Assembly: GCA_907165275.2 (NCBI GenBank)
Contig: OU015655.1
Coordinates: forward strand, 5,530,501-5,594,500
Source of the DNA: Zygaena filipendulae
Taxonomy: Eukaryota > Arthropoda > Insecta > Lepidoptera > Zygaenidae
Length of the DNA stretch: 64,000 bases
Reading direction: 5' to 3'
The position numbers were made by a program, and so were the translations under genes. Below are positions 13,201 through 28,200 of the stretch, piece by piece. The notes beneath the pieces were generated by a model. The model had not been told where the DNA came from. It was given only the letters and a program-made list of their open reading frames with translations, and searched no databases. Positions within the stretch are counted from its first letter, which is position 1; each line of letters opens with the position of its first letter.

Positions 13201-16200
13201 AATTTCAACACTAACGAGCTTGAGCCGATGGCTAGTCATAAAAATGCTTTTAAATATTGAAAAATGTTCATCATATACCTAGGCTGTAGGTATTTAACAG
13301 AACGTTTCTTTTTTTATATGTTTTTAAGAAAAAATATCGAACATGATGAAAGGCACACGTGATGTTTCAATATAATAGTGCACCCTTTTACAAAGTAATA
13401 AGTTTAAGTTTAGTTTGCCATCACAAAATTCTAAGAAAATGGTTATAAGTTAAAAAAGCTCCGAATCTTACGCGGGTGAAACCACGGGGCGTAGCTAGTT
13501 TTAAAAGTTTTTTTTTACAAATGTTTTTTCTGTAACTCTGCTATGAAAATCAAATACTACTACTACTACTACTAGTTAGTTTTCGACAGATTTTTAGTTT
13601 GAACGAAGCGTCACGGAAATTCCGGAAAAGGCGATCGGCTTGGCCCCTTTCAGTTGGTCCCTTTACAACCGATAATTCGGCAAGTCGGCTAGTCGCCCAA
13701 AGTCATATTCTACCTACTATTACAACACCTAAATGAGCGAGCATAATGTACCAATTATTATTTTATCTATATCTATTCTATATCTATACTTATAATAAAA
13801 CTGTAGAGAGGTCAATTCTGTACATTGAGTATATATTCAAAATTAATATTGGAGGATGAATGGTGATCGATACTGATGCTAAAAATGCAATCAGTAAATT
13901 TTTTGTCTGTCTGTATGTTCACGCATGAGTCAAAAACTACTGAAGGGATTTTAACCAACCTTCGTACGATTGTAGTCCATACTCCTGGGCAGGTTATAGG
14001 CTACATAACATAACGCTAAGACCCATAGGAGCTGAGCAGTGACGATAAATTTGAAGCCAGTCGGATGAAAATCCGCTTTCGCATACGTTTACTCAATCAC
14101 GCAAAAACGGCTCATCGGATTTGGATGAAGTTTGGCATGCACGTTGTCAAGGGTACAGAGAAGGACATAGGGTACTTTTATCCCGGAACCGCGATATCGG
14201 TGAAACTGCTAGTACTATAATAAAAGAGTAGAATCCGCGATTCCGTACATTGAATATTTTTAAGAAAAACTGACAGGGGGCGATAAAAGAAGAGTAACCA
14301 ACCACAAAAAAAGAGTTTTTAAAATTCTTAACTGTCTGTCTGTCTGTTCGCGATAATCTCCGAATCTACTGAATGGAGTGTCATGCGGTTTTCACTGGTA
14401 GATTAAGCTTAGCCTGGAGCTACATATATAGGCTTTGTTTCATCCGAATCTTTTCAAAAACAAAAAACTTTTTACGCGGGTGAAACCGCGGGGCACAGCT
14501 AGTTAATAAAATATTATTATTAACTAGCTGGTCCCTGTGGTTTCACGCGCGTTAATTTCGAGATCCCGTGGGAGTTCCGGGATAAAAAGTACCCTATGTC
14601 CTTCTCTGTAACCCCTAAAACCTGTACTTACGCAAAATTACTTGGTGATCGGTTGAGCCATTAAGGCGTGAAAGTGTAACAAACAAACAAACTTACTTTC
14701 GCATTTATAATTTCATCCCATTATTTATCGATATATTCAATTGTATTCGCGGTCGGTATTTCGCGGTGTGTCATATCGACACTTTAGACCATAATAATTA
14801 TGTACTGTGAAATGCATGATTACCCAATGGCTGGTCACCGTAACAACATACCTACCGTAGGTACCTACAATAATAATAGTAGGAACAAGTATACAAATAT
14901 ATTAAAACTAGCTGTGCCCCGCGGTTTCACCCACGTGAGTTTCGGAATTCCCGCAGGAACAATTTTTTTCTAAAATAAAAGAGTCTTATAAAATAATAAA
15001 ATCAGCTATCTGTCAGTGAAAGTCCCGTTAAAAACGGTTCATTCGTTTCAGAGATTAGCCGGAACAAACAGACAGAGAAAAATTTTAAAAACTGGTTTGA
15101 TTTTGTAAATACCGTATATACTTTTATATGCATTTAGTAAAAAGCCGTTAATTTGGAATTACAACGAGACACTTCAATTTTATTTATATGTAGAGATACC
15201 ATTAGGCAATCTAAATAAAATCTAGTATTATTTACCTAAAGTTTCTAAGAGTAACGAACTGCTTAAATGTCAAATAGGTAGTATTTTTTACTCACAAATA
15301 TTAACATTTTCACATTAGTGGAGAAATAGAATTAGTTTTCTGAAATAAATACGTATTTACATGCCAAGTTATCCAGTTCAGGAATCCATGCACACACGTT
15401 CTTAGAGGTACGGAAAAGAAGATAAAGTACTGAGAAAATACCGGTGCAGTCGCGGGGAAAAGCTCATATGTTATAAGTAATATTATAAAAAATTCATATT
15501 CAATTCTAGAAACTGTAAGCAAAGTAAATATTACGTTATCAGCCGTCCCACGCCCGTATCACACGGAAATTTAAATGAGAAATTTTCAAAACGAGCCCAT
15601 TTTCTCCCCTCACGGACTTTACTTTAATACTTTATTGAAATTCTAAACATAGAAATTTTACCACAAATTTTAAAAACTTTTAAGTGTTTTTGATAAAATT
15701 GGAAAAACATTATCGATTTGAAAAATAAAGATGGTTTGATTGATGATATTATTCTCGGTGTCTGAACTTTGTGACTCTCGGATAGATAAATAGATTTTTG
15801 TTTAGTTTTTTTTTTTTTTTTTTGTTTAGTTAGATCTAGTATTGCAGCTAGAGGTTTCTTGCGGTTTTCCTCACATGAAACTGGAACTTTGACTAAAGAT
15901 TTTCATATTAATTAATACAACTGAAAGAATTCTATTGTAACTTCGCCTTCTACATAAATCAATTCTTCTACTTTACAAGATTTTTTATGTTTAGATCACG
16001 AATCTCTTTATAATTTGACCATAATATTATAAGAAGTTTAAAGTTGGTACGAGTACTTACTTGGAATAAATAACACAATTTTTATCTTCACAATTTTCCT
16101 CAAACGTCACATTAAGTAACGTATTTGGTTCGCATTCGTTTTTATGATAATAAAAAATTATGTATAAACTTTAAATGCTACTACGCCGTAGCTGCAACTA

Positions 16201-19200
16201 CGAGATGGTTACGTATAAGCTACGAAATCACCATTACGTATTGCACAAGTTTTGCTTTTAATTTAATTTAAAAACAGATTACATACTAAAAACTTTCTAT
16301 TTGATTAAATAATTAATAATTAAACAGTTATTAATTGCTTCTATTAATATCCTGAGATACTTATACACTACGTTAAATTTTTATTAGAAACCGTTCATAC
16401 TACTGTACCATTCTTCGTTAACATAATTATTAAATGCTTTTCACCGGTTTAATTGTTTTTAACATGAAACTACATATATCCAAATCTCTTGCATTGTTTC
16501 GAAAAAACTCACACACACACACATGATAAATAAAAAAATAACATATGTGGCGTGAGTGAACATTACGAGTATATGTACAATGAAGAAGGTTCTCAACATA
16601 TTATAATCTCTTATACTTAGAGATATTATCCGTCACAGCGCTGGCACCCTCTCTAGCTATTATTTCGTAAGGCTGATTGCCAAAATTACATTTCAGCTCC
16701 ACGTGAAATTCGAACTTCACATACGCCCATATGCTGTCGATATGAATATCTTTAAGCGTATAACATAACACCTAAAGCGAGTTGTTTATGCAAATTTCAA
16801 TCTAGGGGTTTCGAACCAATGTCACGTTCTTTTTTCTTGATTCTTCTAGTATTTTTTTTTATTATTTTGTCAACATTATATGTATAATAACTCAAGAATA
16901 GAATCACTCCAAGTACTCTTATGGACATCGAGAGAACTAAAAACTGAGTTAATGTTATACTGAGTTAAAAATACTTAGTGAAGTAAAAAACAATAACTCC
17001 ATAATGTAAATAGTTTGAATTTAACGTTATTATTCTCTTCAAGATATGACTTGAAAGATGGTACACTCAAAATACCACAATATAATGAACGAACATTTTT
17101 ATGTATTTTTTCCCGTGCTGTCCGGGACTATCAATGCTACATATGTATACGTACCTCTGTATTTTCTAAACGTTTATAAATTCCGAGATGAGCAAAATCA
17201 CTGTGTACCACCTTTATAGTATCAGTTCACACCCGAGACATTCCAAACAAGCGAACCGACTACTACTACACAAGCGGCTGGCTTGTCCACACAAGTGCAC
17301 TGTGCAGTACGTGTGTGTGTGTGTTATGACGTAGGTTCGCGTTGAGGCTCGCCAAGCAACGAATTTTGAATTCCAAATTCAATGTAATATTGTCTAATAC
17401 ACATACATCACCGCCACGCCACTGCTTTGTGGTGGGGAGGGGGCGGAGAATGTGGCTTCTTTACCCAGTAATACATAGTTTGCATTATTTTCGCAAGTGG
17501 GAAGCGAAGTGAAATCTGTACACACTCATAGAATAGTACGAGTAACTCGGCAGTTCGGTAAGACGGGTAATGAACCTCGGTGTGGCTGTCAGGCGAGCAA
17601 CGCTCGGTGCCACATCATTAATTTGTACGTAACGCCTGAGACGGGCGAGGCGACGTTACCGACCGCACTGGTGTTCGCAAAGACGGTCGTAAAGACTTTG
17701 GATGTATCATAATATGCGGCGGTCTGATGAGCGTGGCTTACTTAATATAATCCTTTGACAAAATACTCGTGCTGTCTCACGTCGAAACGTATATATTATA
17801 GCTTCTGAGAAAACAATCCAAACCATAATTCAAACATTTACAAATCAAAATAATAGATAATTCCGGAAAGCAAAACCAGAATTAATTGTAGTGAACAAAT
17901 GTATAAATGCAGCATTGATGTAAAAAAATTGATATTGATACCTACGTAGACATAAAATTTGGTATCAGGTGACTAAATTTTTTTCCCAACTTCTTTCTAA
18001 GATCTAATTAATGTAAACGGTGCAAAAGGTGCAAACGGTGAGGCTTGCTGAAACACGTGGTTTCCACTCGAGAACCAGCTGCTTACTGGTAGAAACAAAA
18101 TGATTCCCAATTGCTATCCGGTTTCTATCTTTTATCTACCGCTCCGACAACTATTTCCTCAACATTTATGTGTTTTACGCAGTAGGTACAATATAATACT
18201 AGGTTAGTATTACTATTTAGTATTACCTACTAACATTGAGAAAGGTAAAAATGTGGTGCCTATTATTATATTTAACATAAAGCCTAATTTATATTTAACA
18301 TCAACTATACGACGCAGTTTTTTATGATTAATATTGTAATTGATACAAGGAACTCAAACGAATAAAATATGTCGTGTTGCTCGAGAACAAAATAAATTAA
18401 AATTTTCTCATGTATACCTTAATAACTATAGGTTAAAACTTGATAAGTGAATTTAATTGTTATGCACACTGTACTCAGTTCACGGTGCCTCTGCTTAAAA
18501 TTTCTCTTACTAACTGTTGTCAAAGGGGCCCTGAAATATGACAATACTTAGTTAACGTCCGTCTGCCTCGCGAAAACTTACCGAGTATCTTTTGCTTGTT
18601 TCTTGTTCCCTTGTGATGATGTGCCGAGTTTCTAAGAGGATCTGTCTGGTAATGTTTGATGAGTATGGTTAGACTTATTTCAACTAGCCAGACACATGTA
18701 GCTATGGATTCTCTCCTTTGTGATGTAATTTTACAAGAGAAGCATATTCAAGCTCCCAATAATTTATGCTTTCATGTAACTACTAGGTAATTATATTCGT
18801 AAAGGAGAACACTGATAAATCACAGGGAAAACGTTAAAATGCGGATTTAAGGTGAAGGTGAAGGTGATTTAAGGGTGAATAACCTCTACATAAGATTTGT
18901 CGGCGCATCGGTAAACTTTTTGCTTGGTGATCCTTGCAAGTAGGGTTGCCACCTTTTTTGGAAAAAATATAGTATTTTTAAAGATGCAAAAATATAGTAC
19001 TTTTGGGAAATGCAGGGAAAAAATAGTATTTATTTTCATAATTATATATCGAGCAGCATTCATCTAGAAATTATTGCTAGTTTGACAGTTTCGTTCTGAA
19101 ATTCCCCGTGCTGCGCTGCGGGTGCGTTCCAGACCAGTCAAGTTAAAATAAAGTCGTCTTGCGGAGCTAAGATGCGCAACACGATAGAATTGTATTGAGC

Positions 19201-22200
19201 CATTTTATCGATTCTCGTCGACATATTATATCGTTTTGTCTACCAGTGGTAAAAAATGTTTAACCGAATCTAGTCTTAACTCAATACCCTACTACTGCAC
19301 TTTTTTGCTTGGACGCCTACAAATATATGTCGTGTCGACAATTTTTTCTTTCGTTCGATAAACATATCGTAGCGCGCATCTTAGCTATGTTGAAAAGCCT
19401 CAGATTATAGCGATCAGTAGGGCAATTATGTAACTTTTGTTCGTATGATTTTTCGATTTCAATCGGAAACATAGCGGTCTTGTGAATAAATGATCATGTT
19501 TGGACAGCTTCAACTTTTGAAATGTGTTTATTTTGGTTGATTGCTAGATGTTGTAAATGTCAAAACGTGCATATTATAATAACCGCCCGCCATGTTTTTG
19601 ATTGCATCTGCAACCGAAAAATGATAGAAACAAAAATTACATAATAGCCCCTCAGAAAACACACAGATCATTTCCATAAATTACGCGTTTGAAAAAGCGA
19701 CAGCAAGAAATTCAAAATAATGTATCCAAATTATATTACTGGACAAGATTTTGTCTGAAACTTATTACTTATTGGGTGAATTGAAGCAAATAGACGGCCC
19801 ACCCTTCTTACTTGTCTAATTAACCCTTTAAGGCTTGAAGTTTATACTTCACCTAAATTTTACTTCACCTAAGTAACACTATTTTTGATTAAAGTTTATA
19901 CCTACTGCTTTCGATTTGATTAAAATAAAATTGAAAGAAAAATGAAGTAGATGGTAGGAGGGTACATAGAATGAAGAGATTTTAATTTAATAAATTCTTA
20001 CAGCAAACAGTTTCATTAAATTCGTTCGTTAGAGAGGGGAAACTTTTCCGAGTTCTTAAACGCAAAAGCATGAATTATTTATACAGATTAACTTATAATA
20101 TTTGCACATTTAATTTCTTACAATATACTCAAATATGCTTAATGAATTAGATTGATAAAGAGACAATATTTGTTTATTATATCCTAACAATTATACCTTA
20201 TTATTGTAACCGCATAATAATTGCATTCGTTCTGGTAGTGTGGAGAGCATCAGATATTACAATATAATACAAGTCTCCGCCTATTAAGTGAATGTTTGAA
20301 GGATCCAAATTTGAGTAATGTTCAACACAAGCTGGCGCCCAACATTTTATTTGGCAACACGTACACGGTACGGAGGTCGTTTCAACTACTGCGGTTCCGA
20401 TGCGGTACCGCCGGAAAATTTATGTACCACCTTGTGTGCAAGTCTAGTTCTTTACCAAGAAACCCCCTTGTAGAAAACACTTTACACGCTTATCTCGTAG
20501 CACACGCTCTCCATTGCGCTTGATGATACGAAACACCCGTACTATATTTCCTACACGACCAGCAATGTAACGGTAATGGCTGCGTATAGTTGAACTTTTG
20601 AAGTTATTTCGTATAGGCATAGAATCCTTAGGGGGCCTGCCCCGCTCAAATATTAAGTTTCGTAGGAATTTTAAATCAGGGCATTAGACGACGTCTCAAC
20701 AGAATTTAATATTAATAATGCTATTCGAGTGAATTTGGCGAGTGGGCTCGAAACAATGAATTTTTAATACGCGTAGTTATTTTGCTCAGTGACGGGCAAT
20801 TAAATTAGTGAGGTACTAAGTTTAGCTTTCCTAGGATGTAAACACTCATACCTACCAGTGACACTTATAGTGCCTACTGGTGATTGACCTTTTTATTGCT
20901 TGCATTGAGCAATACGAATAAAATTGTATTACCTCAATAAATAACAGTAAATTATTTGCCCAATACCACTGAAAAGGAATCTATTATATATTTTATACGT
21001 ATTTCCACAAGGATGGAAGCAGCGTTTCTTAAGTCTTTGAGTATTTCACTTAAAATACAAACACAGTAATAAGGTTTGTTAATATCGATAGTGTCTCTTC
21101 ATCAGGTTTTTTCAAAGCGTGTATCTCTTATCATTTATAACGTTATAAAATTACCAAATAAAACAAAATGAGAAAAAAAAATACTAATAAAATAAAGATT
21201 GAACGCAATAGGTGCCTATATTTACAGACACAAAAAATTGCTTAAGTCGTCCACTTAAGTACTATTAATTTTATTTGTTTTTAAGGCAGCGCATTTCTGA
21301 TACCATGAGTTAAAACTAAGGTGAAACACAAATGAACTCAGAAATATGAGTATTTGCATTTACAAATAAGTAGCTTGTCTTTTAACGAAAATATACCCTT
21401 AATTTGGATAGTATGAGAAATGGAATTGTGTTATACCCTAGTCTCCACGAGGCTTATGTTAGGTCTTGATGATATAGGAAGTTGATAATACATACATCGA
21501 CAAATAATAATCTAACAACTATAATATACTTACTAAAAAAGTCAAATTTTTCCAAATCACTTTTGAATAAACATTTTTTAATACTTACCTAGTTAAAAAG
21601 TTGATTTAAACAAAAATCTCCACCTATGTTTTAATTCTTTGTGCAAGCCCATTTACTTAAGAAAATTTCTGCAAATTATAAAATTTGCAGAAATTTATAC
21701 GTAGTTATATAACTACGTCTTTTTTTCATAGTGTTTATGCAATCTTCATGAACAAGACGTGAACCGAATCGCGGGGAAGAGCGAGGCTTTCAATATAAAG
21801 TTACGACTAAATCTTATGGTTATAATATGACGTTGGTTATACCTACTTTTTTATCACCACACAAAGAGTTACTGAGGGAATTTTGAAACAGACTCTGATG
21901 AAACCGCGGGGAGAACAGCTACTTAGTAATGTAGGTATAACGTCTTAATCAACATCGTTTCCGTACCATCATTAGTAAAAATTATCGTGTCACAATTAAA
22001 TTAAGTCTTCGTGTCTGCCGGTCGGCCGGTGACCTCATTTGTCTCCGTAATAAATTGTTTGTTTTTCTCACGTCTGTTCCGCGTCATTTGTTTCTACTGT
22101 AATTTATCACATACGCGGGTGAGGCTGGATTAAGCGCGCATCACCCATATGTAGCTGCTTATACATAGGTACAACGTGTTCGCGAGATTAAGTCTATTCC

Positions 22201-25200
22201 CTACTTAGGTACATTCAAAGATATGCGTATATTCGGGACATTACAAATGCCACTGTATAGTGACAGTGTTATTACTCACGTCGGAAATTAAACTTTAGGA
22301 AGTTAATGTTTATTTTATTTTACACCAGGTGTTCCCCACAGTTTCATCCACGGTAATTTCGGAGTTCTCGTGTACCTCTATGTCACTCAGGACTACCGTA
22401 ACTTCCTATAAGTGAAAGAATTTTCAAAATTGATTCAGGAGATCCAGAGATTACCCCTACAACGTCACAAACTCACATTTCACAAACTCACAATTCACAA
22501 ACTTTACCTCTTTATAATATTAGTATAGATAAACTCTACATAGCATATACATATAAAACGAAGTCGCTTGCCGCCATCTACCTCTCTGCGTACTCATGAT
22601 CTCTAGGCAGCCTTGATATTTTAAACTACGCAACAGTTTTTAATGCGGTTTTCATCAATAGAGTGATTCAAGAGGAAGGTTATTTCGTTTACGTTATTAT
22701 CGTTTTGTGTTAATTTGTTGAAATGACGACGACTGACGACGAGAGCTTTCATCCCAAATGCCCCCGTGCGAAGCCGGGGCAGGGGGTTAGTAATAACTAA
22801 ATGTAAAAGTTTGAAATTTTCTGGATGTTCGTCACTCAGTCACGCATAAATGGAGGATACTTCTGTTTTAATATTTATTTATTTGCAAGAATATGGTAGG
22901 TACTTTCATTTCGAGACGTAGAGTTCTCAAGGGAATTATGTTTATATGGGTGAAGCTGTACATCAGCTAACACTATACTATATCTATAATAATACAACCA
23001 ATCTTTGTTTGAATTCAAACCAAGATTGGTCGTAACGATTGATGATTCGGTGACTGTAGCATCAAGAACTTATCTAAATTTTATGTGGTTTCGTATACAT
23101 AGGCATAAATGATTTACTGTGGGTGTGCTATGAACCCAAAACGCAAGCATCAAAAACCTCTGCATTCAGCTCCAGCTGCTATATCAGAGCGAGGATCAAT
23201 CGACCTCTTTTAAATACGAAAAGAAAAACGCAACTTTACCGTTAATGAAAGGGTTCGGTGTGTATGTAGGTACATTTATAGCAATTGAACTCCTAAAAGA
23301 AGGATCGATATTTGTTCGCTCACAAGGAAGAAAGAAAGAAAGAAACATTTATTTTATCAAAATGAGACACACAACGCAAGTTAATACAAAGAACAACACA
23401 AGATGAGCAGATACACGCTTAATTTTGGAAGACCTTTTGGGAGTCTTAATATTACTTTAGAGAACTCTAGAGAACTCTCTGAAATCCGTTAAGTTTCCCG
23501 CTGTGGCCTAGAAATTAGAACCAAACTGGCAGCCCATCTCAAATACTTAACCTAAAGCAAAACCGTCGACACCCCAAATACACAAGCGAACAAAAAGTAG
23601 CGGCCGACAAAGAGATTAAAGACAATTACAAAAGCATCCGACCAAACATGCCCGTCGACTGTCGAGCAAATAAATAATATTTTACCTGCAAGAATCTCGA
23701 AATGCGATTACACAAAGAGAAGAGGCAGGGTCTAGCTAAAAAAAACATAGTATGTTAGCATAATTCCGTCCACAAAACCGAATTTGAATTTTCCCTTTGT
23801 ACTTCGCCGTCATCGTTTATTGTATTTTCGTTTTATTAAAAGAAGGAAAATAAACAAAATTTTCGAGGTTTGGCCCTCCTTTTTCGTGTGTATCCACCAC
23901 CTACATCGCTTATACATATTATCTTTAGTTAAATATATACCATACGTCTCTACATTAGGCCCAAGGTAACATGTATCTCTTTGTAGCTTTAGCCCGTGGC
24001 GAGGTACAGTACCTACTTTCATGCTCTATACCCACTGTCTAATTAGGTACCTGCGCCGAGGTAAAAGGAAAGCATCATGTACAATATTAAACGTTTTATT
24101 TCATTTTCATAACAAAACTTAGTATAAAAGACGAATGGATAATTAACCTACTGTTTAATGTAACGTCATTTTTGTCCACAGAGAGACGACTGTCGCAATT
24201 AAATCAGCTGTTCATATGATATTTAAAAAGTATTTACCACCAATCCCTTATTATCTGAATTTTTGGTTTTCATAAATTAAATAATATAAAAAAAATTGCA
24301 GCGAATACTTTAACAAGAAATGGAAAAAGAAAGAATATTTGGATTACACTGTTTTTAAATTGTTTGTTGTATCATAAAATCTATAAAAAATATATTTTTC
24401 AAAATATATTATATTGTCCCGAGCATTCCGGGATAAAAATAACCCTATATCCTTTTTAGTACCTACCTACCCCTGAAAACCTGTATGTAAAATTTTATGA
24501 TAATTATTTATTTATTCTTTATTGCACACAAAAAAGGTGCAAATGGCGAGTAGGTAGATATGACGTGAAAGCGTAACAATTAAACCGAATTCCGAATCAG
24601 CTGATGTTATAAGGAGTAAATAAGGCTACTTTGAGTTCCTGCGGGAATTCCGAAACTCACATGGGTGAAACCGCGGAGCACAGCTATTAGTTATACTAAA
24701 CCCTCACCATTCTAAATACCTTTAATGTATCAGCAAGTTGATATCGCCTTAACAGATATACAAAAATGTAGGTGGCAGGTGCCTATGTACTACTAATCAT
24801 TCTTTCTAATTAAATACCGAACGGTACTTACATCGCAGATGGAATGTGTGCAATTAGGTTTAGCCTACACTGCCCCGGGGCAACACGGCGTAAACGACAC
24901 ATTCCCTAATTAAAGGTAAACAGAGTCTCAGTCCCCCCTACAATGCTGACAACAATGAAACTCAAAACATCGCCATCATATTAATTAAGTACAACAAAAT
25001 AAATGTTTATACATCATACCGTACATGCCAATTGCAATGTTTTTATCGGTCCATTTAAAAACATGGATTTTAACTATATTAAATAAACCTATGCGTTAAA
25101 ATGTCATCCAAAAATAGTACCTTACTTAATTTTTTTTTAATTAAAAACAAACAAATTTTATGATATTTTAAGTAATATGTATAACCGGTCTCGATTTTGT

Positions 25201-28200
25201 CAATTAAAAATAGAAAGTCATCAGAGATCTAATTTTAAAAATCATATACAGGCTGTAAAGTTAAACGAGGAAAGTATTGGGTGAGGGTTATTCGCTATTT
25301 GATCCTCGTCTCAAATATCTTAGTTATGCTATAGTACTATTTTATATGTTAATTAATATTATAAGAATCTTCGATGTAAAAAAAATTTCACGAAAATTTA
25401 ACGCGCAACTAGCCACTGAGGGATCAGGATCAGACATAATTATGTATTGTAGATTCAACGCCCCTTTCCTTTTCATTGCTGCGGGCGAGCCGAAAAATCA
25501 AATGTTATGGTCATTCACCCGACGTGTAAACCCACGTTTTTATCTAAGTTTTTAGTTATTTATATTTTTATCAGTTATCTACATGTAAGCAAGAATTATC
25601 AAGGGTTTAAATATCATTTCACCTTATCTCGATTAACGTATTACCTTCTTTATTTCTAAAACTATAAGAATTTAAATAAATTCCCGTTATAATTTTTTTT
25701 AATGAAATGCGAAATTAAAAAATAATAATTTCAAAAATGCGAATTAAATTTCAGTAATGATAATATGCCGAGAATTTTAGTTTTACATCAGCATGCAGAA
25801 CCTCTAAAACACTTAAAAAAAAGCTCTAAGCTCCCATTATGCTCCAAAGTTATAAAGTTATCTGGGGGCACGGTAGTGCCCCCGCCAAGACGAGCCAGCA
25901 AAGCGCAAGGGCACTACCTATCTTTTCTCGAAGCGCTTCGTCGTTTTTTTGAACCCTTGTAACTTGGGTCTGGATTATACCAGATAAACAAAATTTTCGG
26001 AATATGTTGTCAATAGCAGACTTATTAAATTTATAAAGTTTTAATTGCATAGCTCCCATCCTTTAGATTTTATTGATATCTAAAAAACCCCGATTTCGTC
26101 ACTGACTCACTGATGATCATCAAAATTCTTAGGGTACTTCCCTAATGTCCTAGAAAGCTGAAATTTGGTATGTAAGCTAGTATTAGTAAACAAACAACAA
26201 AAAAATTATAAAAATTGTAACTTTTATCTCTCAACCCCTTAAATTAGGGGATGGAAGTTTGTATGAGACTTCTGAAATTTTGACTTACAAAAATAAATGA
26301 AATCCCAACAAAAACATTTTCATGTAAAATGTTGCCAAGACGAGATCATATACCAGCACTTTCAAAAAGTTATCAGATCTTATGTAGAGCTAAGCTTCTA
26401 ACTCTACAAGGTCTAACTTCACAAACTCTACACCTTAGCCAAAATATGTGGCTTGGCCGTTTCGTTACTACAAAGAACTATTATTTTATAACAGAAAAGT
26501 AATGAAAAATGGACCAATTTTTCACCTTAGGCCCATGTGAATGTAGCGAAATGGCCAAGCCACATATTTTGGCTAAGGTGTAGAGTTTGTGAAGTTAGAC
26601 CTTGTAGAGTTAGAAGCTTGGCTCTACATAAGATCTGATAACTTTTTGAAAGTGCTGGTATATGGTCTCGTCTTGGCAACATTTTACATGAAAATGTTTT
26701 GTTGGGTTTTGTTTTTTTCTGATATTAAACACTGCGAGATATTTTATTTAATATATATATATTTAATATTTTATTTTATTTAATACCAACGTTTCTCGCC
26801 TGCCTCACTTTTGTTAGCCTGTTCTCATTTTCAAACACCCATTCACAAGATCGCTGTTTTTTTTTTTCGGGCTCAAAACAATAAATCCACGTTTGGTCTC
26901 CTGTTATAATGTCATAAACAGCATTAGAATGTCCGCATCTGTGAGCACCATTCCACGCAAGTCCGCTTCTGCTTCGCTGTCAGTTAATGAGGAATCCAAC
27001 GACAACAAAGTTTCCGAACTTTCAATTCTTCGTGTAAAATTTTCTGAATTTGGCTCATACCAATTCCCAATAGTCCTCGAATTGTCTCATAGGTAATCCG
27101 CGGGTTTTCTTCAATTAGCCGCTTAACAGTAGCCACATTATTTTCGTTGACGGCAGTTGAAGGTCGCCCTTCACGAAATTCGTCTTGTAAAGAAACTCGA
27201 CCTCTCTCAAAATCAGCAAACCATCGCCTCACTGTGCTCAAACAAGGTGCTTCTCTCCCAAAAGCATTTTGAAGACGAGCGGCACAGTTTTGCGGAGAGA
27301 GAGAACTTTTAAAATCATAAAACATCATCGCTCTAAAATCTTTTCGACTTAATTCCATTTTCATTGCGTACGTAGAACTTTGATGTGTGTTAAAAAACAA
27401 TTGACAAATGTTTTCCCGCCGATTGTTTTTTTTTATTACTAAGAAGGTTGCAAAGTTTCAAAAAATATAACATTCGAAATTAAAATAGTTCCGATTAGCT
27501 AGAAGTGCAAAACTTTTAGTGTGCCCCATGTATTAAAACATTCCTAAGTTGTTTTATTAAAAATAGCAATGGTCTATGACAATTTTGATAGTTACAAAAA
27601 TCAGTCCATGAACTTGTAATAATTCCATGTTCATGAACTATTTTGGTCTACTAGTTAGCGAAGTCGTTAACTGCTACTGCTGCACCTAGGGTTTCTAGGA
27701 CATGTCAGACTTTTTAAGGAAATGTCCTGAAAATGCTTACCTAATAAGTAAATGTTTTTTATCAGTTCGGTTTTTGTGTTTTTTGACCTGGCAACCCTTG
27801 TTGCGCCACGAGTTTGATTCCCGCATTTATGTTTACATTGGGTTTAGGCATTTAGCATGTTGCCGTAGGCATAGATTTACAAAAAGTATTATAACTGCTG
27901 CTGCGTGCTAGGTAATGCTGTCCAACCATTGTTGTTATTTACTAGCTGTTCCCTGCAGTGTCACCAATGTTAATTTCGGAGTTCCCGCTGGAAGTTCAGG
28001 ACAAAAAGTAGTTGCGGGAGTTTTGTGGTGGTGCTATGGTCCACCGTTTTATAATTCTACGTAGGTAATTATTTTAAAGATTTTATCTATAAGAAATCGT
28101 CTCATTCTCAGTAATTTTAACAATTTTTGGTATGGATTTGTCTTATTACCGTAATAATGATAGCTACGTTCTTTCGCAGCTGAAGTGGGTAGCTGCAAGG

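Larger units (their letters stand above)
7219..28179. other. Ddr intron 1 (about 21 kb)
   Basis: A large first coding intron, GT at 7219 to AG at 28179. It holds Helitron-like copies, two copies of MITE family Y, a SINE copy, a degenerate mariner, a large fold-back and several hairpins, listed separately. Stretches 7219-8395, 11288-13439, 15131-19414, 19656-22324 and 22976-24400 show no gene and no repeat I can name, apart from the GC-rich patch at 17210-17710. Large first introns often hold enhancers, but none was identified. Confidence 0.75.

Noticed and set aside
17497..17712. 71-residue open frame in the GC-rich patch
   Set aside because: Non-ATG start, no recognised domain, no compatible splice phase. 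Kept only as a GC-rich region.
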